From: Ciceribacter thiooxidans
GTDB taxonomy: Bacteria; Pseudomonadota; Alphaproteobacteria; Rhizobiales; Rhizobiaceae
Direction: 5' to 3'
Assembly (NCBI RefSeq): GCF_014126615.1
Contig: NZ_CP059896.1
Coordinates: forward strand, 3,579,001 to 3,643,000
Length of the DNA stretch: 64,000 nt
Every line of letters starts with the position of its first letter. Positions within the stretch are counted from its first letter, which is position 1. Of this stretch, positions 37,021 through 48,634 are shown piece after piece. A model generated the notes under the pieces. The model was not told the origin of the DNA. It did not search any database and worked only from the letters and a program-made list of their open reading frames with translations. The position numbers and the translations under genes were made by a program.

Positions 37021-37503
37021 TCACGCCCGGTGGTAGGGATGACCGGAAAGGATCGTGACCGCACGGTAGAGTTGCTCGGCGATGAGGATGCGCACGAGCT
37101 GATGCGGCCAGGTCATGCGGCCGAGATTGAGAACGGCGTCGGCCTTCCCATGAAGATCAGGATCGACGCCATCGGCGCCGCCGATCAGGATCACCAAGTC
37201 TCGCTGGCCGCGATCTCGGTACTTTCCTAGAAGATCTGCGAATTGCTCGCTGTCGAGTGCCTTTCCGTGCTCATCGAGTACGACCAGCATCGATCCGGTC
37301 GGCATCGCCTTCATGAGCTCTGCGGCTTCCTCGCGTTTGCGCGTCGCTGCGTTAGACGCACGACTTTCAGCGATTTCGACAGTGCGGGCGAACTCTAGCC
37401 CGGTGGCGGGACCTGCCTTGGCAAAGCGTTCGAGATAACGGGCTGCAAGTTCCTTTTCCGGGCCGGCTTTCAGTCGCCCGACGGCAAAGATGCCAATACG
37501 CAT
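37021..37503 (-). CDS. rlmH: 23S rRNA pseudouridine-1915 N3-methyltransferase
   Basis: 160 residues from ATG 37503, matching the family length; the frame is open far upstream but not conserved. SPOUT methyltransferase forming m3-Psi1915 in helix 69. Motifs are MRIGIFAVGRLKAGPEKELA, LVVLDEHGKALDSEQFA, LVILIGGADGVDP (SAM pocket) and the C-terminal LSGHPYHRA. It follows rsfS, as in most Rhizobiales. Confidence 0.97.
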   Translation of the reverse strand: MRIGIFAVGRLKAGPEKELAARYLERFAKAGPATGLEFARTVEIAESRASNAATRKREEAAELMKAMPTGSMLVVLDEHGKALDSEQFADLLGKYRDRGQRDLVILIGGADGVDPDLHGKADAVLNLGRMTWPHQLVRILIAEQLYRAVTILSGHPYHRA

Positions 37504-37597
37504 GTCCCTATTCCATTGATTGGCCACAAGGACCAGTAGTGGCAACCTTGGGAGTTGCCACTCAATCGGCACAGCGGATACCGGTGTTATCCGTCTG

Positions 37598-38011
37598 TTA
37601 GTGTAGCTTGCCTTCCTCCATTTCCGGAGCCGCCCACATCTTTTCGATGTTGTAAAACTCGCGGATTTCTGGACGGAAGACGTGTACGATGACATCACCA
37701 GCGTCGATGAGCACCCAATCACCCGTATCGAGGCCTTCCACGCGGGGGCTACCGAAGCCCTCGTCCTTCAGGTCCGAAATGAGATGCTCGCAGATCGCGA
37801 CGACATGGCGGGTCGAACGCCCGGAGGCGACTAACATGTAATCGCCGAGCGCTGACTTTCCAGCAATGTTGATGGTGACGATGTCTTCTGCTTTCGAGTC
37901 CTCGAGACTTGCAAGGACCTGCTCGAGAGCGCGGGCCACGGCAAATGCGCCACGTTCCGTGCTCTTTGGGACGACAACCGGTGTGCGTCCCTTGGTGTGT
38001 ACTGTTGTCAG
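37598..38011 (-). CDS. rsfS: ribosomal silencing factor RsfS
   Basis: Binds uL14 on the large ribosomal subunit and blocks subunit joining in starvation. The DUF143 core is clear: KAEDIVTINIAGKSALGDYMLVASGRS, then HLISDLKDEG and VEGLDTGDWVLIDAGDVIVHVF ending FYNIEKMW. The start is unusual. The conserved N-terminus appears to begin at a CTG codon (38011) with GGAAAG upstream, giving 137 residues. The only ATG starts (38086, 38083) would add a 25-residue cysteine-rich tail without a good ribosome site. Between rlmH and nadD. Confidence 0.9.
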   Translation of the reverse strand: MTTVHTKGRTPVVVPKSTERGAFAVARALEQVLASLEDSKAEDIVTINIAGKSALGDYMLVASGRSTRHVVAICEHLISDLKDEGFGSPRVEGLDTGDWVLIDAGDVIVHVFRPEIREFYNIEKMWAAPEMEEGKLH

Positions 38012-38119
38012 AGTCTTTCCTTTCTTTGAAGAACAGCACGTTGCTTTCTGCCAGACTCGGCAGATGCCCCCAAAAGGTGGCATCAAATCCGCGATCTTTC
38101 AAGAGTTGCGCTGCAAATG

Positions 38120-38743
38120 CTATCCCCCGGTCATCTCCCGTAACGCTGTGGAACTGAGAGAAGAGCGTGGCCCGTGAATGAACGTCCAGGCCGGCGGCTC
38201 ATTCTTCCAGAGAACGGCCGCGTCGTCCTCGTCGATGCGCGCCCGGGAAAAAGTGCGGGCCATCTTCGATGAGAGATAGGAAAGCGTCGCGCCCGGCCGA
38301 TCGATGATGGCGATCGGGAAGGTCGTTGCAATTCTCCGCCAATGCTGCCAGCGGTGAAAGCTCTTCAGATTGTCCGCGCCCATGATCCAGACGAAATTCA
38401 CTTGTGGGTTGCGGCGCTTCACGAAAGCCAGCGTCTCCGCCGTGTAGCTGGTTCCGAGCGTCTGCTCGAACGCGGTGACTTTAATGCGCGGATCCCGCAC
38501 CAATGCCTCGCAAAGTTCCAGCCGATGGCTCAACGGAGGGAGCGCAGTGCGATTCTTCAGAGGATTGCCGGGGGTGACGATCCACCACAATTGGTGCAGG
38601 CCGAGGCGCCGAAGCGCGATCTCCGCGACCAGAAGATGTCCTTCATGCGGGGGATTGAACGATCCGCCGAACAGTCCGATGACCATGCCGGGCTCCACGT
38701 GCGGCATGAACCGGTAGCGGTGGGCGATCGCCTCTTCTCGCAC
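38120..38743 (-). CDS. nadD: nicotinate-nucleotide adenylyltransferase
   Basis: 207 residues from GTG 38743, one base after the proA stop; ATG 38707 would give 195. Makes deamido-NAD from nicotinate mononucleotide and ATP. The nucleotidyltransferase motif GLFGGSFNPPHEGH has the HxGH signature and the second motif is in SSTALREM, an SxTxxR-type block. Part of proB-proA-nadD-rsfS-rlmH, all on the minus strand. Confidence 0.96.
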   Translation of the reverse strand: MREEAIAHRYRFMPHVEPGMVIGLFGGSFNPPHEGHLLVAEIALRRLGLHQLWWIVTPGNPLKNRTALPPLSHRLELCEALVRDPRIKVTAFEQTLGTSYTAETLAFVKRRNPQVNFVWIMGADNLKSFHRWQHWRRIATTFPIAIIDRPGATLSYLSSKMARTFSRARIDEDDAAVLWKNEPPAWTFIHGPRSSLSSTALREMTGG

Positions 38744-38744
38744 G

Positions 38745-40020
38745 TCAGGGCCTGACCTGGCCGGCGCCGTGAACCCGGTACTTGAACGATGTCAGCTGTT
38801 CCACGCCGACGGGACCTCGGGCGTGCATCTTTCCGGTGGCAATCCCGATCTCCGCCCCCATCCCGAACTCGCCGCCATCGGCGAACTGGGTAGAGGCGTT
38901 ATGCAGGAGGATCGCCGAATCAACTTCGTTAAAGAACCGTTCAACAGCCGTTAGATCTTCAGCAAGAATGGCTTCCGTATGATTGGACGAATACTTCGCG
39001 ATGTGACCGATGGCACCGTCCACTCCATCGACCAGCGTGACAGCGATCACGGCGTCGAGATATTCCGTCCGCCAATCCTCTTCCGTGGCAGATTTGGCTT
39101 CGGGAAAGACCGCCTGCACCTCGGGCGAGGCGCGAAGCTCGCAGCCGGCCTGCGCCAGCGCTTCCAAAATGGGCGCAAGGTGAGTCCCCACGGCGGCTCG
39201 ATCAATCAGAAGGGTTTCCGCCGCTCCGCAGATGCCGGTGCGCCGCATCTTCGAGTTGAGCACGACCTTTTTGGCCATCTCAAGGTCAGCGGAGCGGTCG
39301 ACGTAAACATGGCAGAGGCCCTCTAGGTGCGCGAAGACGGGTACGCGGGCTTCCGACTGGACGCGCGCCACGAGGCTCTTGCCGCCCCGCGGCACGATCA
39401 CGTCGATCGCACCGCCGAGGCCGGTCAGCATGGCGCCGACCGCGGCACGATCCGTTACGGGAACGAGCTGGATGGCGTCGGTAGGCAGGTCCGCCTTTTC
39501 GAGACCCTTCACAAGGCAGGCATGGATCGCACGTGAGGAATGAACCGAATCCGATCCGCCGCGCAGGATGACCGCGTTGCCTGCCTTCAGGCAGAGCGCG
39601 CCGGCGTCGGCAGTGACGTTTGGACGGCTTTCGTAAATTACGCCGATTATGCCGAGTGGCGTGCGCACACGCTCTATCTTGAGGCCGTTCGGACGCTCCC
39701 AGGCGGCAATAACTTCGCCGACGGGATCTTTCAGCTCTGCGATGTCGCGAATTCCGCGCGCAATGGCCGCAACCCGGCCTGGATCGAGCGTCAGGCGATC
39801 CATGAAGGAACCCGTCAGGCCTGAAGCCCTCCCGTTCTCAACGTCAACAGCATTGGCCGCAAGTATCACGTCCGTGCTGTCGAGGATCGCCTGTGCCATG
39901 GCGTGCAATGCACGGTTCTTCTGTTCTGTCGTCGCGATCGCAAGCGGCCGGGCTGCCGCTTTGGCGCGAGAGCCGATATCGAGCATCAGCGCTTGAACAT
40001 CGTCAGACGTGGCAACTGCG

Positions 40021-40028
<8 letters not shown>
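38745..40028 (-). CDS. proA: gamma-glutamyl phosphate reductase
   Basis: 427 residues, second step of proline synthesis, NADPH-dependent reduction of glutamyl-5-phosphate. Recognised by [34 protein letters not shown], and the catalytic cysteine in [13 protein letters not shown]. The C-terminal [23 protein letters not shown] block is typical. The start overlaps the proB stop by 8 bases. Confidence 0.98.
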
Positions 40029-42284
<2,256 letters not shown>

Positions 42285-42448
42285 TCAGAGTGGGCGGATT
42301 TTTGCGCCATCGATATAGGCCGTTTGTCCAGAGGTCAAAGAGTATCGCGAAGTTCGCGACTTACAACACTTCGTTTGTCAACGTCCCTGCGGCCCGGGAT
42401 CAACGGTTGCCGGCGGCAGATGTCGCCGGCAACCTCGTTCTGATTGCT

Positions 42449-43027
42449 TTAAGGGCGCCGTGGTCGGCGGAAATCCATGGGAGCGAGCCTGGTTTCGATA
42501 TGAGACACCATCGCTCCGCGGGCACGACTGTACACATCTCCGCTCCGCATGATCGAGAAGCCGACCTTCTGCTGAATTTTGAGCGATGCCGTGTTGTCCG
42601 CGAACGCGCCGGAATGGATGATCGCCTCGGGCATGCGCCGATAGAAACGATCAATCCCGGCCGCGACCGCCTCGCTCATGATGCCTCTTCCCCAGAAGTA
42701 ACGGTTCAGCCAGTAGCCGAGGTGCCATCGCCCATTTCTAAGCTCGATGGCAACCGCCCCGATATGCACATCGTCGCCCGTGGTGATGGCAAATGACCAG
42801 TCGGGTGTCGTAATGGCTCCGGTGCGGTTCAGCCAATCGGTGGCGTCCTGCAGGTCGAACGGCACGGGAACCCGCGCCAGCATCCGCGCGACTTGAAAAT
42901 CGCCAAGAGAATCGGCAATCGCGGGGGCATCGCTCATCTTGTGCGGGCGCAGCACCAACTGCCCGGTACGAACGACCGGGCAGGGGCCGGGAAGCGAGGA
43001 CACTTCTCTGGGGAGCAGCGCGTTCAT
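42449..43027 (-). CDS. GNAT family N-acetyltransferase
   Basis: 192 residues from ATG 43027. RimJ/RimL-type acetyltransferase recognised by TGQLVLRPHKMSDAPAIADSL, GAVAIELRNGRWHLGYWLNRYFWGRGIMSEA (the acetyl-CoA loop RGIMSEA) and the C-terminal NTASLKIQQKVGF. It begins 4 bases inside the stop of the neighbouring GNAT gene and resembles it, so a tandem duplication is likely. Substrate unknown. Confidence 0.92.
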   Translation of the reverse strand: MNALLPREVSSLPGPCPVVRTGQLVLRPHKMSDAPAIADSLGDFQVARMLARVPVPFDLQDATDWLNRTGAITTPDWSFAITTGDDVHIGAVAIELRNGRWHLGYWLNRYFWGRGIMSEAVAAGIDRFYRRMPEAIIHSGAFADNTASLKIQQKVGFSIMRSGDVYSRARGAMVSHIETRLAPMDFRRPRRP

Positions 43028-43659
43028 CGCATTTCTCCCCAGCTCTTCAGAGACATCCAGGTCTTCCGATCCAGCCGGTACCACTCGACCGGCACCATGC
43101 CGCCGAGCGCAAGACTGCCGACCATTCCGGATCCCTGGAACTGAAACCCGCACTTCTGGATCACGCGCCGGGACGCGATGTTCGTCACGCGGCAGCGAGC
43201 GTCGATGAAACGGATTTCCCGGGTTCGGAAGGCCATGTCTATGAGCGCATGTGCCGCTTCGGTGGCATAGCCCTGATTCCAGTACGGCTGGCCGAGCCAG
43301 TAGCCGATCTCTAGCGTCTCGGGGTCATCCTGATGCGGCTCCAGTCCGCAGCAACCGAGGAAGGCACCGTTCTCCGTCTTCGTAATCGCGTAGACGCACT
43401 TGCCGATCTCGCCGAGATTGGAGCGTCGCACGAAGTCGGCGGCGTCTTTTGCCGTATAGGGATGAGGCATCCGCGACACCATGGTCGCGACGGCGGCGTT
43501 GTTGGCGAGATGGGAAAGGGCGTCGATGTCTTCTTCGTGGGGCGCGCGCATGACGAGCCGCTGAGACAACAGGACAGGGCAATCGCTCCTTAACCGCTCC
43601 GGCCTCAGCCGATCCTTGGGCGACCGGTACTGGTCGTCCCTTAAAAACTCACTTTGCAT
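43024..43659 (-). CDS. GNAT family N-acetyltransferase
   Basis: 211 residues with an excellent ribosome site (AAGGAGG) before ATG 43659. RimJ/RimL type with RLVMRAPHEEDIDALSHLANN, EIGYWLGQPYWNQGYATEAAHAL (acetyl-CoA loop) and ASRRVIQKCGFQFQGSGM. Upstream is the rpmA terminator, so it probably has its own promoter. Paired with the overlapping downstream GNAT gene; both could act on ribosomal or peptide substrates. Confidence 0.93.
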   Translation of the reverse strand: MQSEFLRDDQYRSPKDRLRPERLRSDCPVLLSQRLVMRAPHEEDIDALSHLANNAAVATMVSRMPHPYTAKDAADFVRRSNLGEIGKCVYAITKTENGAFLGCCGLEPHQDDPETLEIGYWLGQPYWNQGYATEAAHALIDMAFRTREIRFIDARCRVTNIASRRVIQKCGFQFQGSGMVGSLALGGMVPVEWYRLDRKTWMSLKSWGEMR

Positions 43660-43693
43660 GGTTCAGTCCTCCTTGGAGTTTAAAAAGCGCAAA

Positions 43694-43735
43694 AGAAAAG
43701 GGGAGTTGGGTGGCGCCCCATCTCCCCTTTTTGGC
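43694..43735 (-). terminator. rplU-rpmA terminator
   Basis: AAAAGGGGAG (43697-43706) pairs with TCTCCCCTTTTT around a GC-rich inner stem, giving T-rich ends on the leftward transcript. It lies about 65 bases past the rpmA stop. Confidence 0.75.
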
Positions 43736-43800
43736 TTTTTCTGAACCTGCTAAGTCCAGCCGGGTCGATGCGACGCCGGCTGTTTTAGAGCGTTACCGGC

Positions 43801-44073
43801 TTATTCCGCTGCTTCTGCCGTTTTCGGCATCACCGACACGTACACGCGGCCATTGGCCTTGGTACGGTAGGCGACATTACCGGCGGCGAGTGCAAAGATG
43901 GTATGGTCCTTGCCCATGCCGACGTTGGCGCCGGGATGCCACTGCGTACCGCGCTGACGAACGATAATGTTGCCAGGAATGACGACTTCGCCGCCGAACT
44001 TCTTCACGCCAAGGCGCTTGGATTCAGAATCGCGACCGTTGCGCGAGGAACCGCCAGCTTTTTTGTGTGCCAT
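43801..44073 (-). CDS. rpmA: 50S ribosomal protein L27
   Basis: 90 residues beginning [20 protein letters not shown], the conserved N-terminus that reaches the peptidyl-transferase centre, then [22 protein letters not shown]. It follows rplU by 35 bases and is followed by an intrinsic terminator. Confidence 0.99.
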   Translation of the reverse strand: MAHKKAGGSSRNGRDSESKRLGVKKFGGEVVIPGNIIVRQRGTQWHPGANVGMGKDHTIFALAAGNVAYRTKANGRVYVSVMPKTAEAAE

Positions 44074-44108
44074 TGGACTTCTCCTTTAACCTAAGTACCC
44101 GTGAACCG

Positions 44109-44423
44109 TTAAGCCGCAACGATGTCCGTGATGCGGACGACCGTGTGATGCTGGCGATGGCCGCGCGAACGCTTGGAGTTCTGGCGACGGCGCTTCTTGA
44201 AGGCGATGACCTTCTTGCCGCGGTTCTGCTCGACAACTTCCGCCTTGACGCTGGCGCCCTTCACGAAGGGAGCACCGATCTTGGCGTCGGCGCCTTCGCC
44301 GATCACGAGGACTTCGGTGAATTCGATCTTGTCGCCAGCGGCGGCTTCCAGCTTTTCGATGGTCAGCACGTCATTGGCTGCAACGCGGTACTGTTTACCG
44401 CCGGTCTTGATGACTGCGAACAT
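44109..44423 (-). CDS. rplU: 50S ribosomal protein L21
   Basis: 104 residues beginning [20 protein letters not shown], with [21 protein letters not shown] near the C-terminus (the rRNA-binding basic block). First gene of the rplU-rpmA operon. The 298-base stretch before it holds the promoter; I see no clear leader structure. Confidence 0.99.
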   Translation of the reverse strand: MFAVIKTGGKQYRVAANDVLTIEKLEAAAGDKIEFTEVLVIGEGADAKIGAPFVKGASVKAEVVEQNRGKKVIAFKKRRRQNSKRSRGHRQHHTVVRITDIVAA

Positions 44424-44721
44424 TTTTTATCCTTTCATGTTCGTTCCGGCTCTGCCCTACGGGACGGCCGTCTTTTTGCCAGTCGGATGGAGCGGGCTCG
44501 TTCGGCTCAGGAAGAGCCGTTCGTGCCTGCCGGCGAACTCTGCCCAAAGGGCTAGAGAAATCAAGGCACAGTTAGCCCATACCTAATTCACGGTTCGCAT
44601 ACGTGAGGCGCAAAAGGCTGTCAAGACAAAAGCACTGGGCGATTTGATATTCACCCTTGTCAGCCCGAGCTTTCGTCGCTATGAGACAGCCCGCGCACAA
44701 ATCGCGCCGACCAATGTGACC
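44424..44721. other. intergenic region before rplU and tRNA-Ser
   Basis: No ORF with a ribosome site and no convincing hairpin or motif is seen. It must contain the leftward rplU-rpmA promoter and the rightward tRNA-Ser promoter. Confidence 0.6.
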
Positions 44722-44811
44722 GGAGAGGTGGCTGAGTGGTCGAAAGCACCGCACTCGAAATGCGGCATACGGGCAACCGTATCGTGGGTTCGAATCCCAC
44801 CCTCTCCGCCA
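44722..44811 (+). tRNA. tRNA-Ser (CGA)
   Basis: 90 bases including encoded CCA. Class II tRNA with a long variable arm (CATACGGGCAACCGTATC). The acceptor GGAGAGG pairs with CCTCTCC, the anticodon CGA is at 44756-44758 in CTCGAAA, and GTTCGAATC forms the T-arm. Confidence 0.98.
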
Positions 44812-45030
44812 GTCTGCAAGCCCTTGGTAATCCGGTTTCCCAAAAGTAGGTCCCATTCTCGGCTGGTTATCGCAGGCATGCCTAACGCCGCGCTATAATG
44901 TCAACGCACGCATCGTGGTCGCTGATCCGCTCCGCTTTCTCTGCCGGGAGGCGATAAGGCGCGGATCCCTGGGTGACAGTGGCGCGAGCGCGTGGCATAG
45001 CGCTGCCCACACAATGAGGCCGTCTTTCCC

Positions 45031-46653
45031 ATGATCCGTATCGACAATATTAGCAAGTCCAACAGTCACCGCATTCTCTATATCGAAGCCTCGGCAGCGC
45101 TGAACCGCGGCGAGAAGATCGGTCTCGTCGGACCGAACGGAGCGGGGAAGACGACGCTCTTTCGAATGATTACCGGCGAGGAGCTGCCCGACGAGGGGCA
45201 GGTCTCCGTCGAGAAGGGTGTCACGATCGGCTATTTCGACCAGGATGTCGGCGAGATGACAGGACGATCGGCCGTAGCCGAGGTGATGGATGGCGCGGGA
45301 CCGGTCAGCGTCGTGGCGGCGGAGCTTCGCCTGCTGGAAGCCGCGATGTCGGATCCGGACCGCATGGATGAAATGGACGCGATCATTGAGCGCTATGGCG
45401 AGGTGCAGGCGCGCTACGAGGAACTCGATGGTTATGCGCTGGAGGGGCGCGCCCGCGAGGTTCTGGCGGGACTGAGCTTCAGCCAGGAGATGATGGATGG
45501 CGACGTCGCCAATCTGTCGGGCGGCTGGAAGATGCGTGTGGCGCTTGCCCGTATCCTTTTGATGCGCCCGGACGTCATGCTGCTCGACGAGCCGAGCAAC
45601 CATCTCGATCTCGAAAGCCTCATCTGGCTGGAGGAATTCCTGAAAAGCTATGACGGTGCGCTGTTGATGACATCCCATGACCGGGAATTCATGAACCGGA
45701 TCGTTAACAAGATCATCGAGATCGATGGCGGCGCGCTGACGACCTATGCCGGCGATTACGGCTTCTATGAAGAACAGCGAGCGCTGAACGAGAAGCAACA
45801 GCAGGCGCAGTTCGAGCGTCAGCAGGCGATGCTGGCGAAGGAGATCAAGTTCATCGAGCGTTTCAAGGCCCGCGCCTCTCATGCCTCACAGGTTCAGAGC
45901 CGAGTGAAAAAGCTCGAAAAGATCGACCGCGTCGAACCCCCTCGTCGGCGTCAGACGGTCGCCTTCGAATTTCTGCCCGCACCGCGTTCCGGCGAAGACG
46001 TGATCAATCTCAAGAACGTCCACAAGGCCTACGGCAGCCGGACGATATATGACGGCCTCGACTTCATGGTGCGGCGGCGTGAACGCTGGTGCATCATGGG
46101 CATCAACGGCGCCGGCAAGTCGACGTTACTCAAGCTGGTCGCCGGCTCTGCCGAGCCGGACAAGGGGAATGTCTCGCTCGGCGCCGGCGTCAAGCTCGGC
46201 TATTTCGCCCAGCATGCCATGGATCTGCTCGTCGGCGACAGCACCATACTGCAATGGCTGGCGGAGCGTTTTCCTAAGGCCGGGCAAGCGCCGCTTCGGG
46301 CGCTCGCGGGCTGTTTCGGTTTTTCGGGCGATGACGTCGAGAAGCGGTGCCGCATACTTTCGGGCGGCGAGAAGGCCCGGCTGGTGATGGCGGCTATGCT
46401 GTTCGACCCGCCGAATCTCCTTGTTCTCGACGAGCCGACCAACCACCTCGATCTCGATACGAAGGAGATGCTGATCAAGGCACTCTCGGCTTACGAGGGT
46501 ACAATGCTGTTCGTCTCCCACGATCGCCGGTTCCTGTCGGCCCTTTCCAATCGTGTGCTGGAACTCACACCGGACGGCATCCACCAATACGGCGGGGGGT
46601 ATGCCGAATACGTCGAACGCACTGGACAGGAGGCGCCGGGCCTACGCATTTGA
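45031..46653 (+). CDS. ABC-F family ATPase (YbiT-like)
   Basis: 540 residues with two ABC domains and no membrane segment. Domain 1 has GPNGAGKTTLF, LSGGWKMRVALARIL and LLDEPSNHLDLESL (Ser in place of Thr); domain 2 has GINGAGKSTLL, LSGGEKARLVMAAML and LVLDEPTNHLDLDT. The linker of about 50 residues (240-295) is the P-site tRNA-interaction motif region. A translation factor of the EttA/YbiT group is inferred. It differs from the Uup-like ABC-F at 10443 by lacking the C-terminal coiled coil. Confidence 0.93.
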   Translation: MIRIDNISKSNSHRILYIEASAALNRGEKIGLVGPNGAGKTTLFRMITGEELPDEGQVSVEKGVTIGYFDQDVGEMTGRSAVAEVMDGAGPVSVVAAELRLLEAAMSDPDRMDEMDAIIERYGEVQARYEELDGYALEGRAREVLAGLSFSQEMMDGDVANLSGGWKMRVALARILLMRPDVMLLDEPSNHLDLESLIWLEEFLKSYDGALLMTSHDREFMNRIVNKIIEIDGGALTTYAGDYGFYEEQRALNEKQQQAQFERQQAMLAKEIKFIERFKARASHASQVQSRVKKLEKIDRVEPPRRRQTVAFEFLPAPRSGEDVINLKNVHKAYGSRTIYDGLDFMVRRRERWCIMGINGAGKSTLLKLVAGSAEPDKGNVSLGAGVKLGYFAQHAMDLLVGDSTILQWLAERFPKAGQAPLRALAGCFGFSGDDVEKRCRILSGGEKARLVMAAMLFDPPNLLVLDEPTNHLDLDTKEMLIKALSAYEGTMLFVSHDRRFLSALSNRVLELTPDGIHQYGGGYAEYVERTGQEAPGLRI

Positions 46654-46822
46654 CCAGATACGTCCGGCCGGAGGATTGCGTCCCAGCCTCACTATTTCGT
46701 GTATCGCCGTGCGGCGGCGTAGAGGATCATTCTTTCGCCATAGGCATTTCCCAACACTGTTCGGCTGCTTCGGCCTGGGACCCACCCAAGGGGCATCGAA
46801 GCTATCAATAGGAGTGACAGGG

Positions 46823-47356
46823 ATGCAGAAGATTCTTGCCGCGGCACTCGCCGCCTTGCCGGTTGCGATGAGCGCGGGTTCCGCGATTTCGGCGGATGCG
46901 ATCGTGCGATCCGAGCCCGCGCCGACATTTCGTGACAACGGGCCGGCCGGCGGCGTCCGGATCGGCTATCTTGACTGCAGCATCGGCGGGGGCGTCGGCT
47001 ACGTGCTGGGCTCCGCCAAGGACGTGGAATGCGTCTTCACGTCCGCGATCGGGAGTGAGCCGCTCGACCGTTACGTCGGCGTGGTGCGCAAGATGGGCAT
47101 CGACGTCGGCTTCACGACACGCAGCCGGCTGGTCTGGGCGGTCTTTGCCCCCACAGCCGGATATCACCTTGGCTCACTCGGCGGTCTCTACCAGGGAGCC
47201 ACAGCCGAGGCGACTGTCGGCGCGGGTATCGGAGCGAACATTCTCGTCGGCGGCACGTCCGGGTCCATTCATCTGCAAACGATCAGCCTGACCGGACAAC
47301 TCGGGCTCAATCTTGCAGCGACCGGCACCTCCGTCACGTTGACGCCGGCCGGTTGA
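46823..47356 (+). CDS. DUF992 exported protein
   Basis: 177 residues from ATG 46823 with GGAG upstream. A signal peptide ends near ISADAIVR. The mature part has VRIGYLDCSIGGGVGYVLGSAKDVECVF with two cysteines, VRKMGIDVGFTTRSRLVWAVFAP and glycine/alanine-rich strands, the DUF992 pattern common in Rhizobiales. Function unknown; probably periplasmic or outer-membrane associated. Paired Cys57 and Cys74 (approximate) could form a disulfide. Confidence 0.85.
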   Translation: MQKILAAALAALPVAMSAGSAISADAIVRSEPAPTFRDNGPAGGVRIGYLDCSIGGGVGYVLGSAKDVECVFTSAIGSEPLDRYVGVVRKMGIDVGFTTRSRLVWAVFAPTAGYHLGSLGGLYQGATAEATVGAGIGANILVGGTSGSIHLQTISLTGQLGLNLAATGTSVTLTPAG

Positions 47357-47512
47357 ACGAAGCAGCGGTGAGGATCGCCACCGCCTTTGTTAGCGAACAG
47401 GTTGGATGTCGCAGGCGGAACGGCCTCGCATCGAAATCCTCCTTGAGGTGCGGCGGAAGGTAATCTAGCGTCTGACGCTCTTCTGACGTCGCTTCCTTGG
47501 AGAGAGGTCCCG

Positions 47513-48124
47513 GTGATCATCCGTCCAGCCCACGAGGACGATCTCGATGCGGTCTACGGCATTTGTCTCGTCACCGGCGATTCTGGCCGTGACGCATCGG
47601 GCCTCTATTCTGATCCCCGGTTGATCGGCCATATCTACGCGGCGCCCTACGTGCTGTTGGCGCCGCATCTCGCATTCGTTGTTGCTGATGAGGAGGGTGT
47701 TGCTGGCTACGTCGTCGGCACCGAAGATGCCCGGTCGTGGGAGAGGCGTCTGGAACAGGCGTGGTGGCCTTCTTTACGGCGAAGATATGTCGACCCAGAC
47801 GTGTCCCGTCGCTCTGCTTGGACTCCTGACCAGTGTCTGGCTCATCTCCTCCATCACCCGAAGGCAGATCCCGCCGTCGTGTGCGGAAGCTATCCTGCAC
47901 ACCTGCACATGAACGTTCTGCCAAGGCTGCAGGGGCAAGGCGTCGGATTTGCGCTTTTGGACCGCTGGATCGTCGCGGCGGCGTCGTGCGGCGTGCGCGC
48001 GGCACACGTCGGTGTCAGTCCTGCAAATATCAGAGGTGCCCGCTTCTGGACACGCGCGGGATTTGCAGAGCTGCAAGCGCCGCAAGACGGAAACGATGCC
48101 TTGTGGCTCGGACGCCTGATATAG
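47513..48124 (+). CDS. GNAT family N-acetyltransferase
   Basis: 203 residues from GTG 47513 with GGAGAGAGG upstream. Starts IIRPAHEDDLDAVYGICLVTGDSG; acetyl-CoA loop around NVLPRLQGQGVGFALLDRW and a C-terminal ANIRGARFWTRAGFAEL. Some relatives of this form are fused to glycosidases (OGA-like C-terminal GNAT), but this is a stand-alone protein. Substrate unknown. An OsmC gene follows 36 bases downstream. Confidence 0.9.
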   Translation: MIIRPAHEDDLDAVYGICLVTGDSGRDASGLYSDPRLIGHIYAAPYVLLAPHLAFVVADEEGVAGYVVGTEDARSWERRLEQAWWPSLRRRYVDPDVSRRSAWTPDQCLAHLLHHPKADPAVVCGSYPAHLHMNVLPRLQGQGVGFALLDRWIVAAASCGVRAAHVGVSPANIRGARFWTRAGFAELQAPQDGNDALWLGRLI

Positions 48125-48160
48125 ACCTTCTCACGACCCACGAGGTGAGGACGTAACGGC

Positions 48161-48619
48161 ATGAACAGTGCAGCGACGACCAAGATACGGCCGACGGGCG
48201 CGATTGCCACCATGGGGCGCACCGGCTTTCCGCATGTCGTGTCGGAGACGGGTGGTGTGATCGATGTCAGGACCGGAGCCGCAGAGGCGGGCTTCAATCC
48301 GCTGGACCTACTCTACGCTTCACTGTCGGCATGCCTGGCGATGAGCGCCCGCATTGCGGCGAGCAGGCTCGGTATGCTGCATCGCCTCACGAGCGTCACT
48401 GTGCGTGTCACGGGCTCAAAGGCGCCGGACGAACCTTCCCGCCTTGCGCGGTTCGACATCGAATTCGAAATAGCCGGCGACTTCGATAAAGCGACGAGAG
48501 ACGAAATCGCTCGTCTTGCCGAGGGCGAAATCTGCACCGTGAGCAACACCATCAAGGGGCAGCCGGAATTCACGGTCACGGTCGCCGGCGCCGACAGATG
48601 TCACGACGCGGGAGCATGA
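48161..48619 (+). CDS. OsmC/Ohr-family peroxidase-like protein
   Basis: 152 residues. Contains PLDLLYASLSACLAMSARIAASRLG with the first cysteine and GEICTVSNTIKGQP with the second, the two-cysteine arrangement of thiol-dependent OsmC/Ohr peroxidases. It could reduce organic hydroperoxides. Upstream GNAT gene is codirectional; the SDR gene is convergent, stopping 15 bases away. Confidence 0.9.
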   Translation: MNSAATTKIRPTGAIATMGRTGFPHVVSETGGVIDVRTGAAEAGFNPLDLLYASLSACLAMSARIAASRLGMLHRLTSVTVRVTGSKAPDEPSRLARFDIEFEIAGDFDKATRDEIARLAEGEICTVSNTIKGQPEFTVTVAGADRCHDAGA

Positions 48620-48634
48620 TCGCTTGGCGGCCTC

